Origin: JAHWKS01 sp964458385
GTDB taxonomy: Bacteria > Planctomycetota > Planctomycetia > Pirellulales > Pirellulaceae
DNA: 10,649 bases
NCBI GenBank assembly: GCA_964458385.1
Contig: CAYWIS010000193.1
Coordinates: forward strand, 1-10,649
Direction: 5' to 3'
Part shown: positions 1-7,218 of the stretch, one piece after another
How positions within the stretch are numbered: the first letter of the stretch is position 1
Layout of the letters: each line of letters starts with the position of its first letter
The notes under the pieces: generated by a model
Databases searched by the model: none
What the model was told of the DNA's origin: nothing
The model's input: only the letters and a program-made list of their open reading frames with translations
Position numbers and translations under genes: made by a program

Positions 1-1
1 C

Positions 2-823
2 GAGCTTGTCGAAGTGCGGCTGGAGCAAGCCCGGCTGAACCTGGAGCGCACCGAGGTCAAGGCGCCGGTTCAAGGAGTGATTGTGGAAGAGATGGTGGAG
101 GAGGACTCCTTCGTGCCAGTCGGTGCGGCCTTAGCGCGGATTGAAGATACCTCGCGGGTCGAAGTGCGGTGCTCACTCAAGATGGAAGACCTGGCGTGGC
201 TTTGGCGGCAACCGACGCCCGCGGCCGATTCGCCTTATCAGCCGGCGGGTTTTCTGGTCGAACCGCCCGGCGAGTTGCTCGAGGCAGACAAGGACGCCGC
301 AGCAGCGCCGGGCCATTCGGCCTATCAGATTCCCCGTGCGCCGGTCACCGTGATTTACGAGATCAGCGGACGACGGTTCTCTTGGCAGGGCGTGCTAGAC
401 CGGTTCGAAGGCGTGGGCCTGGACGAACGCACCCGCACGATGCCTTGCCGCGTGGTGGTTCCTGACCCGCGCGCCGTGAAGCGATTAGACGCCGACGGCG
501 GCGACTCCGCCGTGGGGCCGCCCGCTTTGGTTCGCGGCATGTTTGTGCGGCTGCGCATCCACGCACGGCCCGACGCTACGCTCGTCCGTGTGCCCGAAGA
601 AGCCATTCGTCCTGGCGGCAAGGTATGGGTCGTTCGCGACCAGCGGCTACACATCGCGCCGGTTGAAGTGGCCGCCGTGGTCGATGGCAACGCGATTATC
701 GACGCCGAAGCATCCCATCTGGCCGTGGGCGACCGCGTGGTGGTTACCCCGCTGGCCATCGCCCAAGAAGGCATGATCGTGGCCGATCAAGGCGCGCCAT
801 CACAAGCGCGGACTGCGGAATGA
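2..823 (+). CDS. RND efflux periplasmic adaptor (HlyD/MFP family), 5'-truncated
   Basis: The frame is open from the first bases of the window, so the true start lies upstream; the GTG at 14 is internal. The visible 273 residues begin at the end of the alpha-hairpin (LEQARLNLERTEV) and go straight into the second lipoyl half (KAPVQGVIVE), the classic membrane-fusion-protein junction. A beta-barrel domain follows (TVIYEISGRRFSWQGVLDRF, then LVRGMFVRLRI near 530-555), then a membrane-proximal domain (VRVPEEAIRPGGKVWVV). In the family this protein links an inner-membrane RND pump to an outer-membrane channel, and the pump gene starts 70 bases downstream, which supports the role. Odd point: the beta-barrel is interrupted by a Pro/Ala/Glu-rich stretch of about 40 residues (about 205-340), plus a shorter Gly/Asp-rich insert near 480-525. 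Substrate cannot be told. The family call is firm; a multidrug or metal role is not. Confidence 0.93.
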   Translation, partial: ELVEVRLEQARLNLERTEVKAPVQGVIVEEMVEEDSFVPVGAALARIEDTSRVEVRCSLKMEDLAWLWRQPTPAADSPYQPAGFLVEPPGELLEADKDAAAAPGHSAYQIPRAPVTVIYEISGRRFSWQGVLDRFEGVGLDERTRTMPCRVVVPDPRAVKRLDADGGDSAVGPPALVRGMFVRLRIHARPDATLVRVPEEAIRPGGKVWVVRDQRLHIAPVEVAAVVDGNAIIDAEASHLAVGDRVVVTPLAIAQEGMIVADQGAPSQARTAE

Positions 824-893
824 GAATGTAACGATTCCGCACCAGACTTTTCTGAACTCCGCACCGGAAATTGAGCGAGTTATCTAATCCTGC

Positions 894-3800
894 ATGAAGT
901 CTTTGGTCAAATGGGCCGTCGCCAACACGCCGGCGATGAACACGGTGATGGCGGGCGTCCTGCTGGTAGGACTGCTCAGCCTATTCTCGCTGCGCCGTGA
1001 AATCTTTCCGGAGTTCGACCTGGAAATGATCCTCGTGACGGTGCCCTACCCAGGCGCTAGTCCCGAGGAGGTTGAAGACGGCATCTGCCGAAAAATTGAA
1101 GAGGCGGTGCGCGCCATCGACGGCATCAAGAAGCAGACGGCCATTGCCCGAGAAGGCGCCGGCTTCTTGCTGTTGGAGCTGCGCTCCGACGTGCGCGACG
1201 TGCAAAAGGTGCTTGGCGAGGTGCGGTCCGAGATCGACCGTATCCCTAGTTTTCCGCTCATGGCGGAAGATCCCGAAGTTAAGCAGATTACGCTTCGCAC
1301 GTCAGCTATTAACGTGGCCGTGCTGGCGCCAGAGGAGAACGGCCAGTCCACCGACGACGTCGAGGCGCGGTTGCAACTGCGCGAAATGGCCGAGATGGTG
1401 CGCGACGAACTGTTGCAACTGCCCGAGGTGTCGCAGGCGAATATCTTGGGCGCTTTGAACTACGAGATTGACGTGGAAATCTCGGAAGCCACGCTTCGCA
1501 AATACGGTTTGACGCTGCAACAGGTGGCCCAGACTATCCGCCGGGAGAACCTGGAGCTGCCCGGCGGCAACATGAAGACTGACGCCCAAACGGTTCTGTT
1601 GCGGGGCAAGAACAAACGCATCACCGGCGAAGAAATCGCCGAGATTCCGCTGATTACGCAGCCCAACGGTCAGGTGCTCCGGGTGCGCGATCTAGGGCGC
1701 GTGCGCGATGAATTTGAAGATACGGTCTCCATCAACGAAATCAACGGTCGGCCGGGCTTGGTTATCTCGGTCGATCGCACCGCCCAAGAGGACTTGCTGG
1801 CCATTGCCGATGCGGTGCGCAAATACGTGAAGCAGCGCAAACTGCCCGGCGGTTATGAGTTAACCTACTTCGCCGATCGTTCGATCGACGTCGAAGACCG
1901 CATGAACATGCTGATCAAGAACGGTTGGCAGGGCTTGCTGTTGGTGTTTGTATCGCTGGCGTTGTTCTTAAACCTTCGCTACGCGTTTTGGGTGGCGCTG
2001 GGCATTCCGGTGGCCTTGCTCGGTGCGTGCGCGGTGCTGCTCTTCCTGGGGCAAACGCTCAACATGCTTACCATGTTCGCGTTCATCATGGCCTTAGGCA
2101 TTGTCGTGGACGACGCCATTGTGATCAGCGAAAACATCCATGCCCACCGCGAGATGGGCAAGGGGCCGCTACGGGCTGCGATCGACGGCGCTTATGAAGT
2201 GATTCCGTCGGTGATGTCGTCGGTTGCGACCACGGTCATTGCTTTTCTGCCGCTGATGTTTGTTTCGGGCGTGATGGGAAAGTTCATCGCGATTATGCCC
2301 ATCACGATGATTGCCATTTTGCTTTTCTCGCTGGCCGAAGCGATTTTTATCCTCCCTTGCCACTTGGGGCACGTAGGCGCTCATAGCGACGCTCCCCTTA
2401 CCCGTTGGGTTCGTCGGTTTACTTCGTTTTTGCTCTATCCCTTGATGCGGTTTGAGCAAAGTTGGGAGCGGGTGAATCGCGGCGCCGACCGATCGCTTAA
2501 CTGGTTTATCGAGCACGCCTACGTGCCGACGTTGCACCGCACGCTGCGGTATCCTTCGCTTGTGGGTTCGGGACTGGTGGCCGTCCTGTTGATCTCGATA
2601 GGCATGGTGCTGGGCGGGTTCACCCCGTGGGAGTTGTTCCCCAAGTTGGACAATAAGGAAATTTACGGCCGGGTTGAGTTCCCTGACGGCACCCCTGCAT
2701 CGATCACCGACCGGGCTACGCAGCAGTTGGAGGAAGCGATCGTCGCGATCAACCGTGAATGGAGCGATCCTGGCCGCCCGCTGGTTCGGGTGATCCATCG
2801 CTCGGTGGGACAGGCGGCCGGCTCGGGCGCCTTGGGCCAAGAGATGCGCGCCACAGGCGACCACGTAGGGGTGGTGAATGTTGAGTTGGTCGATCCCTCG
2901 GAACGCACCATTCATAGCGAAAAAATCTTGGCCGAGTGGCGCCGCCGGGTGCAAGGCATTGCCGGCGCGGAAAGCCTCACCTTCGATGTGCCCCAGATGG
3001 GCCCCGGTGGAAAGTCGATCGAATTCAAACTCTTGGCCGACGCCCGCTACTTCGACCAACTCGAACAGGCGGTTGAGAAGGTCAAGGCCGAACTCAGTCG
3101 CCGCGTCGGCGTCAAAGACGTGGTGGACGACTCCAAGCCCGGCAAGTGGGAGTATCAATTGCGAATCAAAGATCGCGCATTGGCTATGGGAGTGCCCCTG
3201 GCCGATGTGGCCGAAACGGTCCGGGCCGCTTACTACGGCGAAGAAGTGATGCGGCTCCAGCGTGGCCGCCATGAAGTGAAGCTGATGGTTCGCTACCCGC
3301 GCGAAGAGCGCGGCTCGCTAGCCAACTTTGACGAAATTCGCATTCGCACCGGCGATGGCGCCGAGCGCCCGATTACCGAGTTGGCCCATGTCGATGTCAA
3401 GCCAAGTCTGGCCGAGATCAACCGCGTCGACCAAATGCGCAGCATTACCGTTTCGGCCGAGATCGAACCGGGCCGTGCTAACGCCCGCGAGATTGTGGCC
3501 GACTTGAAAAAGAACTTCATGCCGAAGTTGTTCCAAGAGCATCCTCAGGTGACGGTGCGTTGGGAAGGACAGCAAGAGCAGACCGACGAATCGGTGCGCA
3601 GCCTCATGGTCGGCCTGGTGGTCGCCTTGGTGGCCATGTTCGTGTTGCTGACCATGGAGTTCCGCACTTACTTGCAGCCGCTCATGATTATGGCCATCAT
3701 TCCCTTTGGCGTCGCAGGCGCCATTTGGGGGCATTTGCTGTTTGGCCTGCCGATGTCGATGTTCAGCTTGTTCGGCCTGGTGGCGCTAACAGGTGTGGTG

Positions 3801-4154
3801 GTGAATGACTCGATCGTGTTGATCGACTTCATTAACCACCGCATTCGCGAAGGCATGGAACTGAATGAGGCTATCATCGACGCGGGCCGGCGCCGCTTCC
3901 GTCCTGTGCTGCTGACCTCGCTCACCACCGTGGCGGGGCTGTTGCCTCTGGTGATGGAGACTTCGCTTCAGGCGCAGATTGTTATCCCCATGGCGGTGGC
4001 GCTGTGCTTCGGTTTGATATTCTCGACGGTGTTGGTGCTGATTATGGTGCCCATGCTCTACCAGGTTTACACGCTGTTGGTCGGCCGCGCTGCGCCCGTG
4101 TATGAAGAAGACGAGGAGCCGTACGGGCAACCTATGCTGGCGGAGACGCATTGA
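894..4154 (+). CDS. RND family inner-membrane efflux permease
   Basis: A complete 1086-residue RND pump, close to the roughly 1050 usual for AcrB-type transporters. Seen in order: TM1 near residues 14-34; the porter-domain signature YPGASPEEVE; TM2 from about residue 345; TM4 with GIVVDDAIVISEN, whose acidic pair is D406/D407 (equivalent to the proton-relay pair of AcrB); TM7 near 557-577 followed by FPKLDNKEI; and TM8-TM12 between about 903 and 1060. TM10 reads GVVVNDSIVLIDF, so the lysine of AcrB-type pumps is replaced by N971 followed by D972. A short acidic cytoplasmic tail (YEEDEEPYG) ends the protein. It would use the proton gradient to export substrates from periplasm or membrane through the adaptor encoded just upstream. 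The ATG at 894 has no clear Shine-Dalgarno site, but it is the first good start and gives a normal N-terminus. Drug versus metal specificity is not resolvable; TM4/TM10 do not look like the metal-exporting CusA type. Confidence 0.96.
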   Translation: MKSLVKWAVANTPAMNTVMAGVLLVGLLSLFSLRREIFPEFDLEMILVTVPYPGASPEEVEDGICRKIEEAVRAIDGIKKQTAIAREGAGFLLLELRSDVRDVQKVLGEVRSEIDRIPSFPLMAEDPEVKQITLRTSAINVAVLAPEENGQSTDDVEARLQLREMAEMVRDELLQLPEVSQANILGALNYEIDVEISEATLRKYGLTLQQVAQTIRRENLELPGGNMKTDAQTVLLRGKNKRITGEEIAEIPLITQPNGQVLRVRDLGRVRDEFEDTVSINEINGRPGLVISVDRTAQEDLLAIADAVRKYVKQRKLPGGYELTYFADRSIDVEDRMNMLIKNGWQGLLLVFVSLALFLNLRYAFWVALGIPVALLGACAVLLFLGQTLNMLTMFAFIMALGIVVDDAIVISENIHAHREMGKGPLRAAIDGAYEVIPSVMSSVATTVIAFLPLMFVSGVMGKFIAIMPITMIAILLFSLAEAIFILPCHLGHVGAHSDAPLTRWVRRFTSFLLYPLMRFEQSWERVNRGADRSLNWFIEHAYVPTLHRTLRYPSLVGSGLVAVLLISIGMVLGGFTPWELFPKLDNKEIYGRVEFPDGTPASITDRATQQLEEAIVAINREWSDPGRPLVRVIHRSVGQAAGSGALGQEMRATGDHVGVVNVELVDPSERTIHSEKILAEWRRRVQGIAGAESLTFDVPQMGPGGKSIEFKLLADARYFDQLEQAVEKVKAELSRRVGVKDVVDDSKPGKWEYQLRIKDRALAMGVPLADVAETVRAAYYGEEVMRLQRGRHEVKLMVRYPREERGSLANFDEIRIRTGDGAERPITELAHVDVKPSLAEINRVDQMRSITVSAEIEPGRANAREIVADLKKNFMPKLFQEHPQVTVRWEGQQEQTDESVRSLMVGLVVALVAMFVLLTMEFRTYLQPLMIMAIIPFGVAGAIWGHLLFGLPMSMFSLFGLVALTGVVVNDSIVLIDFINHRIREGMELNEAIIDAGRRRFRPVLLTSLTTVAGLLPLVMETSLQAQIVIPMAVALCFGLIFSTVLVLIMVPMLYQVYTLLVGRAAPVYEEDEEPYGQPMLAETH

Positions 4155-4471
4155 TGAAAGGCCCCAACGACCGATTGAAGTATGACTTGCGTCGCGTGTG
4201 GGAATGTCCCGCCTGTCACCACCGCGAACGGACCGGAGGCGAAGTCACGTTTCGCATGTGCCCTTGCCAACGCAAGGTCGAACCCGAGAAGCGCGTCTGG
4301 ATGCGTCTCGTGCACGATGGCGCTCGCCTTGTGGAGCTAACTCAATCATTTTCGTCCGCTTCGTCACGCAAATCGAACCGCGCTTCTACGCCGCCCCACG
4401 AACGGGCCGCATCATCCGAAGCGCCGCCTGCCGATCCAGCGGTCGAAAACGACGTGTTGCAAGAAGAGTAA
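4154..4471 (+). CDS. Small zinc-ribbon-like protein, translationally coupled to RND pump
   Basis: The ATG at 4154 shares its A with the last base of the pump's TGA (TGATG), so ribosomes finishing the pump can restart here; an in-frame TTG at 4151 is the less likely start. The 105-residue product has a compact N-terminal half with CPACHHR and CPCQRK: C18, C21, C36 and C38 form a CxxC...CxC set, as in zinc-ribbon or rubredoxin-like knuckles. After about residue 60 the protein is Ser/Pro/Ala/Glu-rich, probably disordered, ending in acidic residues. No signal peptide or membrane segment is visible, so it should be cytoplasmic. I do not recognise the family. Metal binding is inferred from cysteine spacing only; the coupling suggests a stoichiometric link to the efflux operon (metal sensor, assembly factor or regulator are all possible). 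Confidence 0.8.
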   Translation: MKGPNDRLKYDLRRVWECPACHHRERTGGEVTFRMCPCQRKVEPEKRVWMRLVHDGARLVELTQSFSSASSRKSNRASTPPHERAASSEAPPADPAVENDVLQEE

Positions 4472-4787
4472 CGCCACCACCATTCTTCCACGATGAGGCT
4501 GGATTCGAGCTTCGTCTGCTATCTCGCAGCGTCGTAGAACCCGGTGAGCACCGCGAAGGCTAGACGCGCAGCAGGGCCAACCCACTTCTCGGCCTTGCTC
4601 AAATCCGTCTCTTCTGAACACTTCTAAGGGGCCGATGGAAAGGCTGGAGCGGTCCACGCCTACGCCGAGAGTTAAGCCAGCAAACCCACCGCTGCGGCCA
4701 TTCCCTGTTGGCGGGGGGCTTGGCGCGGTTCTATAATTCTTTGGTCTCTTTTGCCACGCTCCCACTTTCGCCTATCGGGGGATTCCT
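4472..4787. other. Intergenic gap between efflux operon and ferredoxin
   Basis: 316 bases without a convincing gene. The left two-thirds show no hairpin with a T-run after the zinc-ribbon stop, so the end of the efflux transcript is unclear. A 33-codon reading frame at 4634-4735 preceded by AGGGG exists, but it is Pro/Arg-rich, runs through the ferredoxin promoter and lacks any family feature. The right end holds the ferredoxin promoter and leader. Confidence 0.6.
4708..4737 (+). promoter_or_regulatory. Sigma70-type promoter for ferredoxin gene
   Basis: TTGGCG at 4708-4713 (4 of 6 matches to TTGACA), an 18-base spacer, then a perfect TATAAT at 4732-4737. Transcription would start near 4744, giving a leader of about 44 bases before the ATG at 4788. 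This makes the ferredoxin independently transcribed from the efflux operon. Confidence 0.6.
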
Positions 4788-5186
4788 ATGGCTAAAGCCG
4801 GTCCGCGTAAGAAGCTGCCCAAGGAACTGGCTGTCATCAACGCCGATAACTGCACCGGCTGCCAGTCATGTGTTGAGGTCTGCCCCGTCGATTGTATCTC
4901 GGTCAAGACAATCAACCGCGGCGTGCTCAAAGGGGTCGAACAGTGGTGCGAGATTGATCTGGAGCGGTGCGTGGGATGTGAAGTGTGCGTTCACATTCCC
5001 ACGAAGTCCACGAATCCCTATGAACTCACCGTCTGCCCCTGGGACGCCATTGAGATGGTCCCCACCGAATTGGTCGCCCAAGTGGTGGCGCAGATCGGCG
5101 GTCCGCCCGAGTACCTGGAAGCCAACTGGGACCGCCTGGTGGGCACAGCGCAGCACCTGGCCGAACTGAAGGCCCAAGCCTCGTAA
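4788..5186 (+). CDS. Two-cluster 4Fe-4S ferredoxin with split second motif
   Basis: A 132-residue soluble cytoplasmic electron carrier. The first cluster motif is canonical: C22-x2-C25-x2-C28-x3-C32-P. The second begins normally with C61-x2-C64-x2-C67, but its fourth cysteine is C83 (in VCPWDAI), 15 residues later instead of 3. The insert (VHIPTKSTNPYELTV) replaces the usual tight turn. C36 and C54 are extra cysteines. The C-terminal 40 residues form a helix-rich tail (EYLEANWDRLVGTAQHL) longer than in minimal clostridial ferredoxins. The start is supported by GGGGGA at 4777-4782, 5 bases before the ATG. The gene has its own promoter and terminator and no enzyme partner in view, so it may serve several redox enzymes. 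The iron-sulfur call is secure; the redox partner is unknown. Confidence 0.92.
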   Translation: MAKAGPRKKLPKELAVINADNCTGCQSCVEVCPVDCISVKTINRGVLKGVEQWCEIDLERCVGCEVCVHIPTKSTNPYELTVCPWDAIEMVPTELVAQVVAQIGGPPEYLEANWDRLVGTAQHLAELKAQAS

Positions 5187-5213
5187 CTCGCACTCAATCC
5201 ATTACCAAGATAG

Positions 5214-5234
5214 CCGGGGGCCAACAGCCCCCGG
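5214..5234 (+). terminator. Strong hairpin downstream of ferredoxin
   Basis: Perfect 8-bp G+C stem CCGGGGGC / GCCCCCGG around the loop CAACA, starting 28 bases after the ferredoxin stop. No long T-run follows (only a TTTCT about 15 bases on), so it may be a less classic terminator, an mRNA 3' stabiliser or a dispersed palindromic element. Confidence 0.55.
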
Positions 5235-5294
5235 AGCCTAGCAGCGGCGTTTCTCCTTCGCGAATCTTTCGGCTCAGGATACACCGCTTTTGAC

Positions 5295-5312
5295 GCCCTG
5301 ATCCGTTAGGGC
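5295..5312. terminator. Candidate hairpin at 3' end of minus-strand pseudopilin
   Basis: GCCCTGA / TTAGGGC pair over 7 positions (one G-T wobble) around the tetraloop TCCG. The stem includes the TAA stop of the minus-strand DUF1559 gene (5308-5306). There is no U-tract on the minus strand; on the plus strand only a short ATTT follows. It lies between convergent genes and could act in either direction, but support is weak. Confidence 0.3.
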
Positions 5313-6235
5313 ATTTGCACGACCTCACCGCCAGCGATCGAGGCGAGATTGCGGTACATCGTCAAGTCGATCGTCTGGCTGATAAAGCGGACCGAAGCGT
5401 CAGCCAGGGCGAACTGCGCCCCGCCGGGATGTCGGCTGCGGAACGAATAGACGTTGGGCCAATCGCCAGGGTTGTTGTAGCCCGGCTGTCCCGCCACCAG
5501 CGCGTTGTTGAGCGGAATGGCGCACGTTCCGTTTGCCGTATTCGAATACGGCCAAGCGCAGTGGATGTTGAGCTTGGGCAGGTCTTCCCCAATCATCAGC
5601 GTGTTGCTGGTTCCGTCGGTGACGGCTTCCATTCCTCGTCGCTTGCTGACGTCGGCTCGGTAAAAGATGCCGTTCCCGTCGTCGAGCCCGTTGTTGGAGG
5701 CGCCTGGCGGCGTGTAAGGCCAGGTTCCCCAAGCCCAATTGCCACCCGAAACGCCCTTGTAGTTCGTCTGCCCGACTGGCGTGCCACCCGGTAGGTTAGC
5801 GCAATCGGTGCGTGGCTGTCGGGAGTTGGCGTCGCTGGGGCAAAGATAACTCGGCACTTGGGTTCCAATGGCCGCCCAACTGCCGTCCATGGGGGCGTCC
5901 TCCCCGATTTTCCCCAGCTCATAGAGCGCGGTCTGCTCCATCTGCGGCAAAATGCGCGCGAGCCAGCTCCACATGCGGACGCCCGACGCATAGCAGCAAC
6001 CTGATTTCGTTACCGGATCGCCATTGTACGGGAAGCGGAGATTGATGTCGTGAAAGTTATGCACCGCCAGAGCGATCTGTTTCATATTGTTCTGGCACGC
6101 GGAGCGCCGCGCCGCTTCGCGCGCCGCCTGCACCGCAGGCAACAACAGCGCCACCAGAATGCCAATAATGGCGATCACCACGAGCAGTTCGACCAGTGTG
6201 AACCCTAAACGAGAATGCAATCGTTGATAAGCCAT
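5306..6235 (-). CDS. DUF1559 pseudopilin-like protein (module A)
   Basis: A 309-residue protein with a short basic leader (MAYQRLHSRL), then the type IV prepilin cleavage motif G11-FTLVE and a hydrophobic helix to about residue 33. The family linker AREAARRSACQNNMKQ, the large DUF1559 (SBP_bac_10) domain and the internal DGTSNTLMIGE motif follow. The C-terminal H-x9-DG signature is present as H269...D279 but with Ala instead of Gly (ADASVRF). Family knowledge predicts cleavage after G11 by a prepilin peptidase and an envelope or surface location; the molecular function is unknown. I chose the ATG at 6235 because it gives a normal leader and has CAGGCAGG upstream; an upstream in-frame start at 6316 would add 27 residues with no family likeness. 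It lies 109 bases downstream of the lipoprotein on the same strand and may be co-transcribed with it. Two adjacent cysteines (GCCYASG) sit near residue 77. Confidence 0.92.
   Translation of the reverse strand: MAYQRLHSRLGFTLVELLVVIAIIGILVALLLPAVQAAREAARRSACQNNMKQIALAVHNFHDINLRFPYNGDPVTKSGCCYASGVRMWSWLARILPQMEQTALYELGKIGEDAPMDGSWAAIGTQVPSYLCPSDANSRQPRTDCANLPGGTPVGQTNYKGVSGGNWAWGTWPYTPPGASNNGLDDGNGIFYRADVSKRRGMEAVTDGTSNTLMIGEDLPKLNIHCAWPYSNTANGTCAIPLNNALVAGQPGYNNPGDWPNVYSFRSRHPGGAQFALADASVRFISQTIDLTMYRNLASIAGGEVVQMP
6101..6205 (-). repeat. Prepilin N-terminal repeat, copy A
   Basis: Codes for the 35 residues from GFTLVE to AARRS. The protein is identical to copy B (7258-7362), while the DNA matches at about 84 of 105 positions by my count. 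The most conserved stretch codes for VIAIIGILVALL. Confidence 0.8.
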
Positions 6236-6307
6236 AGATGAACCTGCCTGAGCGTAAGAAGGAAAGACAAGATACAAGCCAGATAAGCAACCGACGGGAT
6301 CCCCCGG

Positions 6308-6330
6308 CGCGCCCATGCCGCCATGGCGCG
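6308..6330 (-). promoter_or_regulatory. Intercistronic hairpin between lipoprotein A and pseudopilin A
   Basis: CGCGCC-C-ATG and CATGGCGCG pair over 9 positions with one bulged C and the loop CCGC. It starts 15 bases after the lipoprotein stop. No U-run follows on the minus strand, so it is more likely an mRNA stability or processing element, or a partial terminator lowering pseudopilin expression, than a full terminator. Confidence 0.35.
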
Positions 6331-6344
6331 AGAGATTGAATTGA

Positions 6345-6782
6345 CTAGCGAGAGAGCTTCAAGTCGTAGGCGCCTTGAGCTGGGTTAGCGACCACCTCGA
6401 CCGCCAGATCGGTGGTGTCCGCTGAGGCGTACTTCTCTGGGATCAGCGACTTGGGAAGAGAGTACGGATCGTTGGGATTGGACGGCGCTGTGGAACGCAC
6501 CACAACCTTGTACCACCCCACAGGAGCGCCCGCCTTGTCTTGCGTTGTCAATGAGTAGGCGCCGTTGTCGCCAATGGCGCCTACCGGCTCCAAGGTGGAC
6601 GAATTGCCCTTGGAAGCGTCCGGCACAAAGGTGACCGAGCCGGAAGTTAGCGGCTGGCCGTCGAAAGAAATAGCACCTGACACGGGGACGGTTTTCAGAC
6701 CGCCCCCACAACCCGCCATTATGGCGGTCGCCACGAGCCAGAGTGGCGCAAGAGAAATGGGGAGTAACACCTCTTTCTTCAT
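6345..6782 (-). CDS. Small lipoprotein with carboxypeptidase-regulatory-like domain (module A)
   Basis: A 145-residue protein with a signal peptide (MKKE, then a hydrophobic stretch) ending in the lipobox IMAGC, so C24 should be lipidated. The mature part starts CGGGLKTVPVSGAISFDGQPL and continues with repeated beta-strand patterns (SGSVTFVP, GAYSLTTQDKAGAPVGWYKVVV), as in the beta-sandwich domains annotated as carboxypeptidase-regulatory-like or transthyretin-like in planctomycetes. The conserved tail IPEKYASADTTDLAVEV...YDLKLSR closely parallels the second lipoprotein at 8451-8897. The start is firm: GGAGG at 6791-6787 lies 4 bases before the ATG. It precedes pseudopilin A on the same strand. 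There are no catalytic residues; a structural, binding or tethering role at the membrane is likely, but this is inference. Confidence 0.88.
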   Translation of the reverse strand: MKKEVLLPISLAPLWLVATAIMAGCGGGLKTVPVSGAISFDGQPLTSGSVTFVPDASKGNSSTLEPVGAIGDNGAYSLTTQDKAGAPVGWYKVVVRSTAPSNPNDPYSLPKSLIPEKYASADTTDLAVEVVANPAQGAYDLKLSR

Positions 6783-6865
6783 AGTTCCTCCAAGTTAGCC
6801 GCCATGGGCGTCACTGTGCCATTGTCGTGCGGCTCCGGGGACGGGAACGGATTCATGCAACCGCT

Positions 6866-6894
6866 AAAATTCCCCAAGGCTCAGAGAGCGTCAA
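6866..6894 (-). promoter_or_regulatory. Weak promoter candidate for lipoprotein A
   Basis: On the minus strand TTGACG (6894-6889, 5 of 6 matches) is followed after 17 bases by AATTTT (6871-6866, 3 of 6). The -35 is good and the -10 is poor. The leader to the ATG at 6782 would be about 75 bases. Confidence 0.25.
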
Positions 6895-7115
6895 GGAATT
6901 TGCATGAACTGGCGTGAGGTTTTCAAGAAAACAGCTACGGTCTCCGAGGGGCAACTTTCTTCTTGCTACCCCCGAAAAAGACGCGAACCTGTTGGACTGA
7001 AAGGGGTTAGCGAACGTCCTAACGTCATCCTTGACCTTGTTTTAATGTAATGGTCACGATGGGGTGGTTTTCTGTCTCCGTGGGGGCTATTCTTGGTGGG
7101 GATTGCACCAATTCG

Positions 7116-7144
7116 TTGACAGGAATCTAGGCCACCACAACAAT
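7116..7144 (+). promoter_or_regulatory. Sigma70-type promoter for pseudopilin module B
   Basis: A perfect TTGACA (7116-7121), a 17-base spacer and AACAAT (7139-7144, 4 of 6 matches). Transcription would start near 7151, leaving a leader of about 68 bases with a pyrimidine tract before the ATG at 7219. Confidence 0.5.
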
Positions 7145-7218
7145 AAATCTCCTTGGACCTTGCTCCAAATCCTGCCCGTCACCCTGCCCTTTTTTCCTTC
7201 CCAGCTTCAGGTGTTCTT

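Larger units (their letters stand above)
6783..7218. other. Divergent intergenic region between the two pseudopilin modules
   Basis: 436 bases with no supportable gene; the short frames here lack family features. It must hold promoters for both directions. A good plus-strand promoter is at 7116-7144; a weaker minus-strand candidate is at 6866-6894. TTGACC at 7031-7036 has only a poor -10 partner. A short imperfect stem (GGGGCAA with TTGC-TA-CCCC) lies around 6949-6972. Confidence 0.6.

Noticed and set aside
2169..3272. 367-residue minus-strand open frame inside the RND pump
   Set aside because: Shadow of the pump gene: no family motifs, His/Arg/Gln-rich composition, and complete overlap with a clearly real gene.
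4634..4735. 33-codon plus-strand frame with AGGGG upstream
   Set aside because: Too short, low-complexity Pro/Arg composition, and its stop lies within the TATAAT box of the ferredoxin promoter.
4412..4765. 117-residue minus-strand frame in the gap before the ferredoxin
   Set aside because: Overlaps the zinc-ribbon gene end and the ferredoxin promoter; Arg/Gly/Pro-rich with no domain or ribosome site.
6236..6316. Upstream start for pseudopilin A at 6316
   Set aside because: The extra 27 residues give an abnormal prepilin leader and overlap the intercistronic hairpin; the ATG at 6235 gives a standard leader.
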